Below, one piece after another: positions 28,329 through 36,335 of a stretch of 64,000 nucleotides of DNA (the first letter of the stretch is position 1; each line of letters opens with the position of its first letter). The notes beneath the pieces are model-generated. The model saw only the letters and a list, made by a program, of their open reading frames with translations. It was not told the DNA's origin and made no database searches. The position numbers and the translations under genes were made by a program. This DNA comes from HGM04593 sp045646845 (GTDB lineage Bacteria > Bacteroidota > Bacteroidia > Bacteroidales > Bacteroidaceae), in the NCBI GenBank assembly GCA_045646845.1, contig JAZRLO010000001.1, positions 174,099 through 238,098 on the forward strand, written 5' to 3'.

Positions 28329-28945
28329 TGCGTCGCCTCTCTTTTACAATTGTGCTTGCGGCAGTGTTGTGGACTGTGATGTTCAGCCCATGGACGGCGC
28401 CGCACGTCAATTTCTGGTGGATGATGACGGGTTCTGCTTTCACTCTCTCGTTGCTTGCAAGCCTGTTTGCGCCGGGGTGGTGGAATAGAATACGCATTAC
28501 TCCAAAGGAGGTCGCACTGGGCGTGGCCATTGCAGTTGCACTATGGGGAGTCTTCTGGGTTGGTGACAAGCTCTCGCAAATGATGTTCGACTTCGCCCGT
28601 CCGCAGGTCGATACTATTTATGGAATGAAGGAGGGTGAGTCGCCATGGATGCTTACCGCATTAATGCTTTTTCTCATTGGTCCTGCCGAGGAAATTTTCT
28701 GGCGCGGTTACGTGCAGCAGAAACTCTCAGACAGATGGAATGCCGACAAGGGGTTTGCGGTAGCCACGCTTATATACGCGTTGGTTCATGCCGGTTCATG
28801 CAACTTTATGCTTACAATGGCTGCTCTTGTCGCAGGTGCTGTGTGGGGACTATTGTACCGCTACTATCCGCAAAGGTTTACGGCCATAATAATTTCGCAC
28901 GCCCTGTGGGATGTGGCAGTGTTCATATGGTTCCCCATAATGTGA
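28325..28945 (+). CDS. CPBP-family intramembrane metalloprotease
   Basis: A 206-aa membrane protein of the CAAX-protease/bacteriocin-processing family. The active-site motif EEIFWRGYVQQ (EExxxR) is followed by ALVHAGSC and IISHALWDVAVF, which contribute the metal-binding His residues. It overlaps menA by 4 bp (ATGA), so expression is coupled. The natural substrate is unknown. The second ATG at 28328 is an equal start. Confidence 0.88.
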   Translation: MMRRLSFTIVLAAVLWTVMFSPWTAPHVNFWWMMTGSAFTLSLLASLFAPGWWNRIRITPKEVALGVAIAVALWGVFWVGDKLSQMMFDFARPQVDTIYGMKEGESPWMLTALMLFLIGPAEEIFWRGYVQQKLSDRWNADKGFAVATLIYALVHAGSCNFMLTMAALVAGAVWGLLYRYYPQRFTAIIISHALWDVAVFIWFPIM

Positions 28946-28960
28946 TTGCGCGTCTTATTC

Positions 28961-29010
28961 TGAACGTAGTGAAGAATCCAAAAGATATTTCGCTATGCTC
29001 AATATGACAA
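28961..29010. repeat. Fragment of a dispersed intergenic repeat
   Basis: TTCTGAACGTAGTGAAGAAT followed by TTTCGCTATGCTCAATATGAC. It resembles the segment at about 50184-50313 (TGCTGAACGCAGTGAAG), a common dispersed sequence type in Bacteroidales intergenic DNA. Confidence 0.5.
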
Positions 29011-29044
29011 ATTAAGCGCGAGATTGATACAATTACTTTAAAAT

Positions 29045-30415
29045 ATGGCAAAAGAGAAGACGATATTCCTGTGCAACGGCTGCGGTTACGAATCGCCCAA
29101 GTGGGCCGGAAAGTGTCCTGCCTGCGGTGCATGGAACAGCTTTGTGGAGAAGTTGGTGCGCAATGCTCCGGCCTCCTCCAGGGCGTCAGTGCAGGCCGGT
29201 GACCGCATGCAGTCGCAACCGGTGCTCATTGACAGTGTAGCGACCGATTCATTACCGCGCATCGACATGCGTGACGGCGAACTGAACCGTGTCCTCGGCG
29301 GTGGACTTGTCCCGGGCTCGCTGGTGCTGCTCGGCGGTGAACCGGGAATAGGCAAATCGACACTTGTTTTACAGACTATACTGGGAATGCCCGACCGTAA
29401 GGTCCTTTATGTGTCGGGCGAGGAGAGTGTGCAGCAGATAAAGTTGCGCGCCGACCGCATACCACACAATGCCGGCAACTGCCATATCGTATGCGAGACA
29501 TCTCTTGAAACTATCTTTACACATATAAAGAATGTTGCTCCCGAGCTTCTTGTCATAGATTCAATACAGACAATGTGTAGTGAAGCCGTGGATTCATCGC
29601 CCGGAAGCATGTCGCAGGTACGCGAGTGTACAGCCATGCTCCTTAAGTTCGCCAAAGAGAACAATGTGCCGGTAATACTCATCGGACACATAACGAAGGA
29701 CGGAGCGATAGCCGGTCCCAAAATCCTCGAACACATAGTAGATGTGGTAATACAGTTCGAGGGCGACCAACACTATCTTTACCGTGTGTTGCGCTCAATA
29801 AAGAACCGCTTCGGCAGCACGGCTGAACTTGGTATATATGAGATGCGCCGCGAGGGGTTGCGTCAGGTGACGAACCCTTCGGAACTGCTGTTGAGTGACC
29901 GCCACAAAGGGATGAACGGCGTGGCTATTGCGTCGGCCATCGAGGGGGTGAGCCCTTTCCTCATAGAGGCTCAGGCTCTTGTGAGCACTGCGGCTTACGG
30001 AACTCCGCAACGTTCGGCCACAGGCTTCGACAGCCGCCGAATGAACATGCTGCTTGCCGTGCTCGAGAAACGTGTGGGCTTTAAGCTTGCGCAAAAGGAT
30101 GTCTATCTGAACATTGCCGGTGGCTTGCGTGTCAACGACCCGGCCATAGACCTTGCTGTCATAAGTGCAATACTGTCCAGCAATATGGATGTTGAGATAG
30201 AACCTACGATATGTATGGCCGGCGAGGTGGGCCTCTCGGGTGAGATACGTCCCGTGAACCGCATTGAGCAGCGCATTGCCGAGGCTGCAAAACTCGGCTT
30301 CAAACAGATAATCGTACCCAAGAGCAATCTTAAAGGGCTCGATGTCTCGCGTTTCGGTATAGAGGTTCTGCCGGTCAACAAGGTTGAGGAGGCTTTCCGC
30401 CTTGTGTTCGGGTAA
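29045..30415 (+). CDS. radA: DNA repair protein RadA
   Basis: RecA-family ATPase/helicase that drives branch migration in recombinational repair. The 456-aa protein has an N-terminal C4 zinc finger (CNGCGYESPKWAGKCPACGAW), the Walker A GGEPGIGKST, the RadA motif KNRFG (SIKNRFGSTAELG) and a C-terminal Lon-protease-like domain (RVNDPAIDLAVISAILSS, GEVGLSGEIRPV). No partner repair gene is adjacent. Confidence 0.96.
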   Translation: MAKEKTIFLCNGCGYESPKWAGKCPACGAWNSFVEKLVRNAPASSRASVQAGDRMQSQPVLIDSVATDSLPRIDMRDGELNRVLGGGLVPGSLVLLGGEPGIGKSTLVLQTILGMPDRKVLYVSGEESVQQIKLRADRIPHNAGNCHIVCETSLETIFTHIKNVAPELLVIDSIQTMCSEAVDSSPGSMSQVRECTAMLLKFAKENNVPVILIGHITKDGAIAGPKILEHIVDVVIQFEGDQHYLYRVLRSIKNRFGSTAELGIYEMRREGLRQVTNPSELLLSDRHKGMNGVAIASAIEGVSPFLIEAQALVSTAAYGTPQRSATGFDSRRMNMLLAVLEKRVGFKLAQKDVYLNIAGGLRVNDPAIDLAVISAILSSNMDVEIEPTICMAGEVGLSGEIRPVNRIEQRIAEAAKLGFKQIIVPKSNLKGLDVSRFGIEVLPVNKVEEAFRLVFG

Positions 30416-30550
30416 GTTGAAAACGGAAAACGGAAAACTGAAAGTTGAAAACGGAAAACGGAAAGGTTAAAGGCGAAAGCTGCGAATATAGCCGGTTCAA
30501 GCACACGGAGTGCGGTTAAAGGTGAGTTTCCGCTTCCGTTTTAAGTTTTA
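30416..30550. repeat. GAAAACGGAAA-type low-complexity intergenic repeat with inverted end
   Basis: Repeats of GAAAACG/GAAAACT after radA, then a short hairpin-like segment (CAAGCACACGGAGTGCGG), then the complementary TTTCCGCTTCCGTTTT before the next gene. The same arrangement occurs at 41698-41927. Confidence 0.7.
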
Positions 30551-30555
30551 AGATT

Positions 30556-32151
30556 ATGATATACGAATTTCAAATAAGGGTACAGCCGCATGAGGCTGCA
30601 AATGAACAGTCGCTGAAACGCTATATTTCGCGCGAAAAGGGCATGGATGAGCGTACCATAACAGCGGTGCGTGTCCTGCGTCGCAGCATAGATGCAAGGC
30701 AACGTACTATTTTCGTAAACCTCACCGTGCGTGTCTTCGTGAACGAGATGCCTTCGATGGAGGAGTATGTCAGTCGTGAATATGGTAATGTCGAGGGTCG
30801 GGAGCCTGTCGTTGTTGTAGGTGCCGGCCCGGCCGGTCTTTTCGCTGCGCTCAAACTTATAGAGAACGGTCTGCGTCCCATTGTAGTGGAGCGTGGCCGT
30901 GATGTGCGCACACGAAAGGTTGACCTTGCGAACATATCTCGTACCCACAAGGTGAATCCTGAATCGAACTACTGTTTCGGAGAGGGAGGTGCAGGTGCAT
31001 ATTCCGATGGTAAGCTATACACGCGTAGCAAGAAACGTGGAAGCATCGAGGGTGTGCTGAATATATTCTGCCAGCATGGTGCAAGCCCGACAATCCTTGC
31101 CGATGCACACCCCCACATAGGAACCGACAAACTGCCTCGTGTGATAGAGAATATCCGTAACCGCATAATCGAATGCGGTGGTGAGGTCCGTTTCGAGACG
31201 CGTATGGAGGAACTTCTCATAAAGGACAACCGTGTTTACGGTATCCGTACCGACAAAGGGGAAGTTCTTGCAAAGGCTGTAATCCTTGCTACAGGCCACT
31301 CGGCAAAGGATGTCTATAGTTGGTTGCATAGCCGTAACATTGCTCTTGAGGCAAAAGGATTCGCTGTTGGCGTACGTCTGGAACATCCTTCGGAACTGAT
31401 AGACCAGATACAGTACCACTCCCCCAAGGGCAGGGGAAAATATCTTCCTGCGGCAGAGTACAGCTTCACCACGCAGGTAGATAGCAGGGGTGTTTATAGT
31501 TTCTGCATGTGCCCCGGAGGTGTTGTGATACCGTCTGCATCAGCTGCAGGCGAACTGCTTGTCAACGGAATGTCACCGTCGCACCGTGGCGGAGCTTGGA
31601 GCAATTCGGGAATGGTGGTGCAGGTGAACCCCGAGGATGTGCTTTTGCCTGATATGCAGATAGAGTGTGATGATGTTGCCCCTGTTGCCGACGATTCGCC
31701 TTTGAGGGTGATGAATTTTCAGGAGCGTCTGGAACATATATGTTGGGTCATGGGCAACCGCAGGCAGACGGCTCCTGCGCAGCGAATGACCGATTTCGTA
31801 CGCGGAAAACTCAGCTACGACCTGCCCCGCAGCTCGTATGCTCCCGGTCTTATATCGTCACCCCTTCACTTCTGGATGCCGAAGTTTGTTTCCACACGTC
31901 TGCAACGCGGATTCGAACAGTTCGGCCGCATGTCACGCGGTTTCCTGACAAACGAGGCCACGATGATTGGTGTCGAAACACGCACCTCGTCACCGGTACG
32001 TATCGTGCGTGACAGCGAAACTCTCCAGCACGTTACGGTAGAAGGACTTTTTCCTTGTGGCGAAGGCGCAGGCTATGCCGGCGGAATCGTATCGGCTGCT
32101 GTCGATGGCGAACGTTGTGCCTTGTCGGCAAAAGAGTATCTTGGCAAGTAA
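30556..32151 (+). CDS. FAD-dependent dehydrogenase-like protein (COG2509 type)
   Basis: A 531-aa flavoprotein. After an about 95-residue N-terminal domain comes the dinucleotide-binding motif VVVVGAGPAGLFAALKL. It is followed by ESNYCFGEGGAGAYSDGKLYTR, the CPGGVVIPSASAAGELLVNGMSPSHR block and a C-terminal FAD motif (GLFPCGEGAGYAGGIVSAAVDG). The family is conserved and uncharacterised; NAD(FAD) oxidoreductase is the safest statement. A terminator follows. Confidence 0.85.
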   Translation: MIYEFQIRVQPHEAANEQSLKRYISREKGMDERTITAVRVLRRSIDARQRTIFVNLTVRVFVNEMPSMEEYVSREYGNVEGREPVVVVGAGPAGLFAALKLIENGLRPIVVERGRDVRTRKVDLANISRTHKVNPESNYCFGEGGAGAYSDGKLYTRSKKRGSIEGVLNIFCQHGASPTILADAHPHIGTDKLPRVIENIRNRIIECGGEVRFETRMEELLIKDNRVYGIRTDKGEVLAKAVILATGHSAKDVYSWLHSRNIALEAKGFAVGVRLEHPSELIDQIQYHSPKGRGKYLPAAEYSFTTQVDSRGVYSFCMCPGGVVIPSASAAGELLVNGMSPSHRGGAWSNSGMVVQVNPEDVLLPDMQIECDDVAPVADDSPLRVMNFQERLEHICWVMGNRRQTAPAQRMTDFVRGKLSYDLPRSSYAPGLISSPLHFWMPKFVSTRLQRGFEQFGRMSRGFLTNEATMIGVETRTSSPVRIVRDSETLQHVTVEGLFPCGEGAGYAGGIVSAAVDGERCALSAKEYLGK

Positions 32152-32166
32152 AAGGACACAGATATA

Positions 32167-32202
32167 AAAGTACCAGCGGACTACACGGTCCGCTGGTACT
32201 TT
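32167..32202. terminator. Bidirectional terminator between the FAD protein and Nudix genes
   Basis: A perfect 15-bp stem (AAAGTACCAGCGGAC and complement) with a 6-nt loop and A/T tails, between convergent genes. Confidence 0.85.
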
Positions 32203-32209
32203 ATTACTA

Positions 32210-32722
32210 TTATTCAAAAAGCAATGTGTGTATCTTGCTGTACTCCAGTTCAAAGTTAGGGGTGAGAATGCCTTGTCCCATCGCTTCGTCAAGTTCCTCT
32301 AAGCTCCAGAACTTGCCGCCGTCCAGTTCATCGCTCGGGCAGACCTCACCGTCGTATGTAGTGGAATAGACATAAACAAGTTCCCTTTCGCGTTCGCTCT
32401 CGAACAGGTATTTCATAAGAAACTTTGGTGTGAACTCTTCAATGCCAATCTCCTCGCGTACTTCGCGCCTCAGGGCCGATGCAACGTCCTCGCCATAATC
32501 GATGTGACCGCCTACGGCCGTGTCCCACTTGCCCGGCTGAATCTCTTTCCACAGAGGACGTTGCTGCAGGTAGAGCCTGCCCTTGCTGTCGAGCAGGTGA
32601 AGATGTACCACCGGGTGCAGCAGCTTGCTGCCATCGTGGCACTCGCCGCGCGTAGCGGAACCAATGGTATTGCCCTCCACATCTACAATGGGGAATATCT
32701 CGTTGCTGTTGTCTTTTTTCAT
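32210..32722 (-). CDS. Nudix hydrolase (isopentenyl-diphosphate-isomerase-like)
   Basis: A 170-aa protein with a full Nudix box, GGHIDYGEDVASALRREVREEIGI (GX5EX7REUXEEXGU). The upstream HPVVHLHLLDSKGRLYLQQR and overall length resemble the YfcD/IDI-like subgroup. The substrate is unknown. It follows the lipoprotein gene on the same strand, with a gap of about 25 bp. Confidence 0.9.
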   Translation of the reverse strand: MKKDNSNEIFPIVDVEGNTIGSATRGECHDGSKLLHPVVHLHLLDSKGRLYLQQRPLWKEIQPGKWDTAVGGHIDYGEDVASALRREVREEIGIEEFTPKFLMKYLFESERERELVYVYSTTYDGEVCPSDELDGGKFWSLEELDEAMGQGILTPNFELEYSKIHTLLFE

Positions 32723-32747
32723 AAAGATATGTTCTGGTGTTTGGTTA

Positions 32748-33590
32748 TCAATAGGTTATCTCCCTTTCCGATATGGATTTTGGCATTTTTATCTCTCCCT
32801 CGTAAATGGTCTGCTTTATCCAATTACCCCTCTCGTCATACTCATATTCAATGTAAAAGGTGTTGTCTTTGTATTCCTCGCTAAGTATAAATCCTGTACC
32901 GCTATCGGGGCGAGCTCCCTTGATATATACAGGCAGGTTCTTGTCATTCCGCTCAATTTCAACATTTGAAGTTTGGGTGTTATATTTTTTGATATACCCA
33001 TTTTCATCATAGACTATTTCACCTCTTCCTTTTTCATCTCCGTTTCCATCATATTCAATCCACTCGGCTCCGTTCTTGTCCCACTTTGAATATTTTGCTA
33101 CAGATTGAAGTTCGCCATTTCTTGTGCTTTTAACGCTGATGAGACATTCACCATTCCATTCGTTTGTATTTTCATATATGTTTGGGGTTTCATCCCAGTA
33201 ATACTTTGATACATGTTTTATCACCCGCTCACCTTCATATTCGTATATGTGCTGATAATCCAAATCACCCTCTTGGTTATAGCCTGATAATTCTATTAGC
33301 CTTCCGTCGCTGTTATATTTGTTTTTGCTCATACTGGATAATTCGCCTTCGTTGTCAAAATATGAGATGGTTTCGGCATCACCGTCAACATTGAAAGCTA
33401 CAGTATAGTTATTTTCATCTGAAATTTTGTCCTTGACAATCTCCCCGAATTTGTTTTTGGCATTGTAGGTGGTTACTTTGATTGATTTTACAGGACAATT
33501 CAGTCCCCAGGGATCGTTTTTTGTGCCCCCTCCGCCACAACTTGCCAAGAACAAGCCGATGGAAAGTACCAATAATAGACTGCGCTTCAT
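32748..33590 (-). CDS. Lipoprotein with YD/RHS-like beta repeats
   Basis: A 280-aa secreted lipoprotein: SPII signal MKRSLLLVLSIGLFLASC (lipobox LASC, then GGGG). The mature part is a run of short beta-hairpin units with Tyr-Asp and Asn-Gly turns (YNSDGRLIELSGYNQEGDLDYQHIYEYEGERV, YDENGYIKKYN, YEYDERGNWIKQ). These resemble single RHS/YD repeats found in Bacteroidota lipoproteins. No enzymatic motif is visible. I took the ATG at 33590; the longer frame starts in a poly-A tract. The gene is visibly more A/T-rich than its neighbours. Confidence 0.75.
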   Translation of the reverse strand: MKRSLLLVLSIGLFLASCGGGGTKNDPWGLNCPVKSIKVTTYNAKNKFGEIVKDKISDENNYTVAFNVDGDAETISYFDNEGELSSMSKNKYNSDGRLIELSGYNQEGDLDYQHIYEYEGERVIKHVSKYYWDETPNIYENTNEWNGECLISVKSTRNGELQSVAKYSKWDKNGAEWIEYDGNGDEKGRGEIVYDENGYIKKYNTQTSNVEIERNDKNLPVYIKGARPDSGTGFILSEEYKDNTFYIEYEYDERGNWIKQTIYEGEIKMPKSISEREITY

Positions 33591-33711
33591 GATATTCTTT
33601 TTTTTTATGTTTAACATATGTATGTGTTCCGTACCTTACAAAGGTAAAGAAAAATATATAGTGAAGGTATTTGTATATGTAAAAATAAAAAAGAGAGGAA
33701 CTCTCTTTAAA

Positions 33712-33895
33712 TTGATAACGCCGCCTTATCGCGGCCCACTCGGTACGAGCTTTGCCCGTCCTTCGTTTGACTAACCGCTGTCGGCATTGTCGATTCTGAT
33801 AGTAAAATTGACAACGCCGCTTTATCGCGACCCACTCGGTGCAAACTGAGTCTGCACTTCGCGTGACCTTTTGCTGCTCGCATTGTTGATTCTCA
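33712..33895. repeat. Two diverged 88-bp direct repeats next to tRNA-Leu
   Basis: Copies at 33712-33799 and 33808-33895, separated by 8 bp, run from TTGAyAACGCCGC to GATTCT. Each contains a hairpin whose arms differ between copies but remain complementary (copy 2 TGCA/TGCA; copy 1 ACGAG/CCCGT with one wobble). The pair is framed by hairpins at 33688-33709 and 33893-33921. Apart from these repeats the 355-bp gap before the tRNA holds no gene. Confidence 0.8.
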
Positions 33896-33921
33896 AAAAA
33901 AAGAGGAGCTCTCTTTTTTTT
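33893..33921 (-). terminator. Terminator after tRNA-Leu
   Basis: On the minus strand an AAAAAAAGAG / CTCTTTTTTT stem with a 5-nt loop ends in a T-run about 25 bp downstream of the tRNA 3' end. Confidence 0.7.
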
Positions 33922-33945
33922 GAGTATTCCTCTTTTGTCCAATCG

Positions 33946-34027
33946 TGCGCGTGATAGGACTCGAACCTACACGTCGCAAAACACCAGATCCTAAGTCTGG
34001 CGCGTCTACCAATTTCGCCACACGCGC
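33946..34027 (-). tRNA. tRNA-Leu (anticodon TAG)
   Basis: The cloverleaf can be drawn by hand. The acceptor stem GCGCGTG pairs with CACGCGC and the discriminator is A. The D-arm region is GGCGAAATTGGTAGAC, and the anticodon stem CCAGA/TCTGG holds the loop CTTAGGA (anticodon TAG). A variable arm follows, and the T-arm carries GGTTCGAGTCC. The length of 82 nt fits a class II tRNA. CCA is not encoded. Confidence 0.95.
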
Positions 34028-34083
34028 GACTTGTTGCCGTTCCTGTTACGGAAAGACTGCGCAAAGATAGTACTTTTTTTTGA

Positions 34084-35130
34084 TTATTCGGTTTCTTTGT
34101 CCGATATTTTGCTGTAGCAACCCAAAATGAACTCCCTTGCACTTTCAATCATTGTGTCACGGCCTTTGTTCCAGTCGGCTTCCGTCATGCTTACGTAGCG
34201 GTCGGGCTCTATTCCGAATTCAGTGTGCTCTCCGTCAATGTCAATCAGGGGACATGCCGAAAAGCGTATGGTCCAGCCATTGGGCAGTGTCCTGCTGAGC
34301 GGCATGCCGCAGCCTCCACCGGTGACGTCGCCCATGATATATACGTTCGGCAGCTCGCGCATTATCATTGTAAAGTGGTTGGCTGCGCTATATACACCCC
34401 TGTTGGTGAGCAGCACTACGGGGCGGAGCCATTTCGATGTCTTTGTCTTTTCAAGGTAGAGCTCTTCGGGCTCCGACAGATCGTGGTGTCCCTTGCCTGT
34501 CTTGTGTCTTATGTAGCCGTAATGAATTCTCTCGTCGGTGAAAACCGATGCCAGTTTCTCGGCTGCCGTCAGCATTCCTCCGCCGTTCTGTCGTATGTCG
34601 AGCACAATGCCTTTGCAGTTCTTCAGGTTGTTGAGCATGATTGTCAGGTTGTTGTTTCTGAAATCGGAACCGAAACTCTCTACATATATATATCCTATGC
34701 TGTCGGGGAGTTCCTTGTATTTTATGCCGTTGGTCAGCCTGAAGTCGTTACCGAGGTAGTTCCGTTGTATCGAGTCGCTGAAGTTGATGGGGTGGTTCAG
34801 CTTCCAGTCCCAGTAGTAGCTCGTGCCATAGACCGATACGAGGTTGACATGCCCGTCGCGTAGTTCCTTGAGCATTTCGCCCATTATGTCGAACAGCTCG
34901 GCATCGCTTTCGCAAGCCTCGGCCATAGGTTTGTATTTGTCGTGGACTGCATTCCAGTCGAGTCCGTATCTATCCTCTGCTACATCAAAGAAGCAGTATC
35001 TTTCGTCAACGGTGCTCCACAATGCCTCGAAGCAGTCCCCGCGCGAATTTCCGGTGTGCTCCTCGTCAATGCATCCTGTGAGCAGTGTCTGGAGTGCGAT
35101 TATTGCCGTTATGATTATATACGGTTTCAT
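34084..35130 (-). CDS. S41-family peptidase, lipoprotein
   Basis: A 348-aa secreted C-terminal-processing-type protease. The SPII signal is MKPYIIITAIIALQTLLTGC. The N-terminal tri-helical region (ALWSTVDERYCFFDVAEDRYGLDWNAV) and MLKELRDGHVNL are typical of S41/tricorn-core proteins. The strand-turn GIVLDIRQNGGG is followed by the nucleophile region VLLTNRGVYSAANHFTMIM (Ser). No canonical PDZ domain is evident. The start at 35130 puts the lipobox at the usual distance. It follows the beta-barrel-like gene by 35 bp on the same strand, so the two are probably co-expressed at the envelope. Confidence 0.85.
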   Translation of the reverse strand: MKPYIIITAIIALQTLLTGCIDEEHTGNSRGDCFEALWSTVDERYCFFDVAEDRYGLDWNAVHDKYKPMAEACESDAELFDIMGEMLKELRDGHVNLVSVYGTSYYWDWKLNHPINFSDSIQRNYLGNDFRLTNGIKYKELPDSIGYIYVESFGSDFRNNNLTIMLNNLKNCKGIVLDIRQNGGGMLTAAEKLASVFTDERIHYGYIRHKTGKGHHDLSEPEELYLEKTKTSKWLRPVVLLTNRGVYSAANHFTMIMRELPNVYIMGDVTGGGCGMPLSRTLPNGWTIRFSACPLIDIDGEHTEFGIEPDRYVSMTEADWNKGRDTMIESAREFILGCYSKISDKETE

Positions 35131-35165
35131 TTTCAAAATATACATCTGTAAATGTTGAATCCTTT

Positions 35166-36026
35166 TCAATACGGTGAATATCGTTTTATGCTGTTCTCCT
35201 GTTTTACCTTGAATATTGTCTTTACAAAACCGAAGGTGAACGCGTGTCGGTATATGTGGCAACGTGTTTCGTTGATGTCGCTCTGGTAGATGTCTCCGCT
35301 GTACGACAGGCGCAGTGTGGTGCTGTGTCTCTTGTAGCGCAACGGTATGTCAATAGAGAGTGTGTGTCTCCACGAAGGACTGTTGAAGGGGTGCGAGAAC
35401 TTTATGGCCTTATCGAATTTTCCCAACCCGAATATTTCGTAGTAGCTCTGCCCGAACTCCGGCGCAAACATTATTCCGACAAGCGGAATGTCCAGTTGCA
35501 GGCGTGCCACCCAATCGTAGCCCTTTACCGGGAAATGGTATATTGCCATCCCCGATGCGGCCAGTGCTGTGCGCAGTTTCGCCGATACCGGGCTGTTGCC
35601 GTTGCCGGGGATGTACAGCGCGCCTCCTTCGGCCTGTATCTGTGCTCCTGCAAGCAGTTTCAGTCTGTCACCGATGCCGAATGAGTGGTATCCGCTCCAG
35701 CGGTATGCCACCATTGCTGCAAGCTGTGTGCTCCTCCCCAATGATGCGAAGCCTACGGTGCTGTTCTGTTGCGTCTGGAACTTCCATCGGTAGTTCCCGG
35801 TGCGTGCGTCGCGAAAGTTCTCGTGGCTGAATTCCAGTCCCAAGCCGTTGTATTCACGGTCGCCCAGATATGTGTCGAGGTTGCCGAGTGTGCTTATGCC
35901 GAACTGTGAGCTCTTTACGACAATACGTTCCGGGATTATTGTATCGTTTACAATGTGCTGAGCCCTTGACATTGCCGGCAGAGCCAGCAATGCAAGGGCT
36001 GCAACTATTCTGATTATATTTCTCAT
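35166..36026 (-). CDS. Outer-membrane beta-barrel-like protein (DUF3316-like)
   Basis: A 286-aa exported protein with a signal peptide (MRNIIRIVAALALLALPAMSRAQ). A long beta-rich sequence follows, with alternating aromatic/polar strands (YNGLGLEFSHENFRDARTGNYRWKFQ, TLRLSYSGDIYQ, YRHAFTFGFVKTIF). It resembles the DUF3316 group of Bacteroidota outer-membrane proteins, but I am not certain of that assignment. I set the start at 36026; the open frame further upstream runs through a tandem repeat array and is not expected to be translated. Confidence 0.7.
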   Translation of the reverse strand: MRNIIRIVAALALLALPAMSRAQHIVNDTIIPERIVVKSSQFGISTLGNLDTYLGDREYNGLGLEFSHENFRDARTGNYRWKFQTQQNSTVGFASLGRSTQLAAMVAYRWSGYHSFGIGDRLKLLAGAQIQAEGGALYIPGNGNSPVSAKLRTALAASGMAIYHFPVKGYDWVARLQLDIPLVGIMFAPEFGQSYYEIFGLGKFDKAIKFSHPFNSPSWRHTLSIDIPLRYKRHSTTLRLSYSGDIYQSDINETRCHIYRHAFTFGFVKTIFKVKQENSIKRYSPY

Positions 36027-36036
36027 TTTAGATATG

Positions 36037-36309
36037 CTTGTTTTGCATAAACTTTGTCTATGCTTCACGCGACCGATAGCTGCAAAACTCGCCGATAGCA
36101 TTAAATTATATGTATTGCCATTGGCTTGTTTTGCTTTTCGCCACCCGCGTGGCATAAACTTTGTCCATGCTTCACGCGACCGATGGCTGCAAAACTCGCC
36201 GATAGCATTCAATTATATGTATTGCCATTGGCTTGTTTTGCTTTCCGCCACCCGCGTGGCATAAACTTTGTCTATGCTTCACGCGACCGATGGCTGCAAA
36301 ACTCGCCGA
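36037..36309. repeat. Three-copy 107-bp tandem repeat upstream of the barrel gene
   Basis: Units begin with CTTGTTTTGC at 36037, 36125 and 36232. The first lacks a 19-bp segment, giving an 88-bp step, then 107 bp. Each full unit contains GCCACCCGCGTGGC, GCATAAACTTTGTCTATGC (5-bp stem GCATA/TATGC) and CTTCACGCG. These can fold as one long arm (CGCGTG...CACGCG). The array fills the 306-bp gap between the barrel gene and the topoisomerase gene. Confidence 0.9.
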
Positions 36310-36335
36310 TAGCAAAACTGCCGGCAGTTTTGCTA
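36310..36335 (-). terminator. Perfect 26-bp palindrome beginning at the parC stop codon
   Basis: Arms TAGCAAAACTGCC / GGCAGTTTTGCTA without a loop. The first three bases on the minus strand are the TAG stop codon of the topoisomerase gene. There is no following T-run, so termination efficiency is uncertain. Confidence 0.5.

Noticed and set aside
33415..33942. 175-codon ORF on the minus strand through the 88-bp repeats
   Set aside because: It overlaps the lipoprotein start in another frame and consists of repeat translation; no start context.
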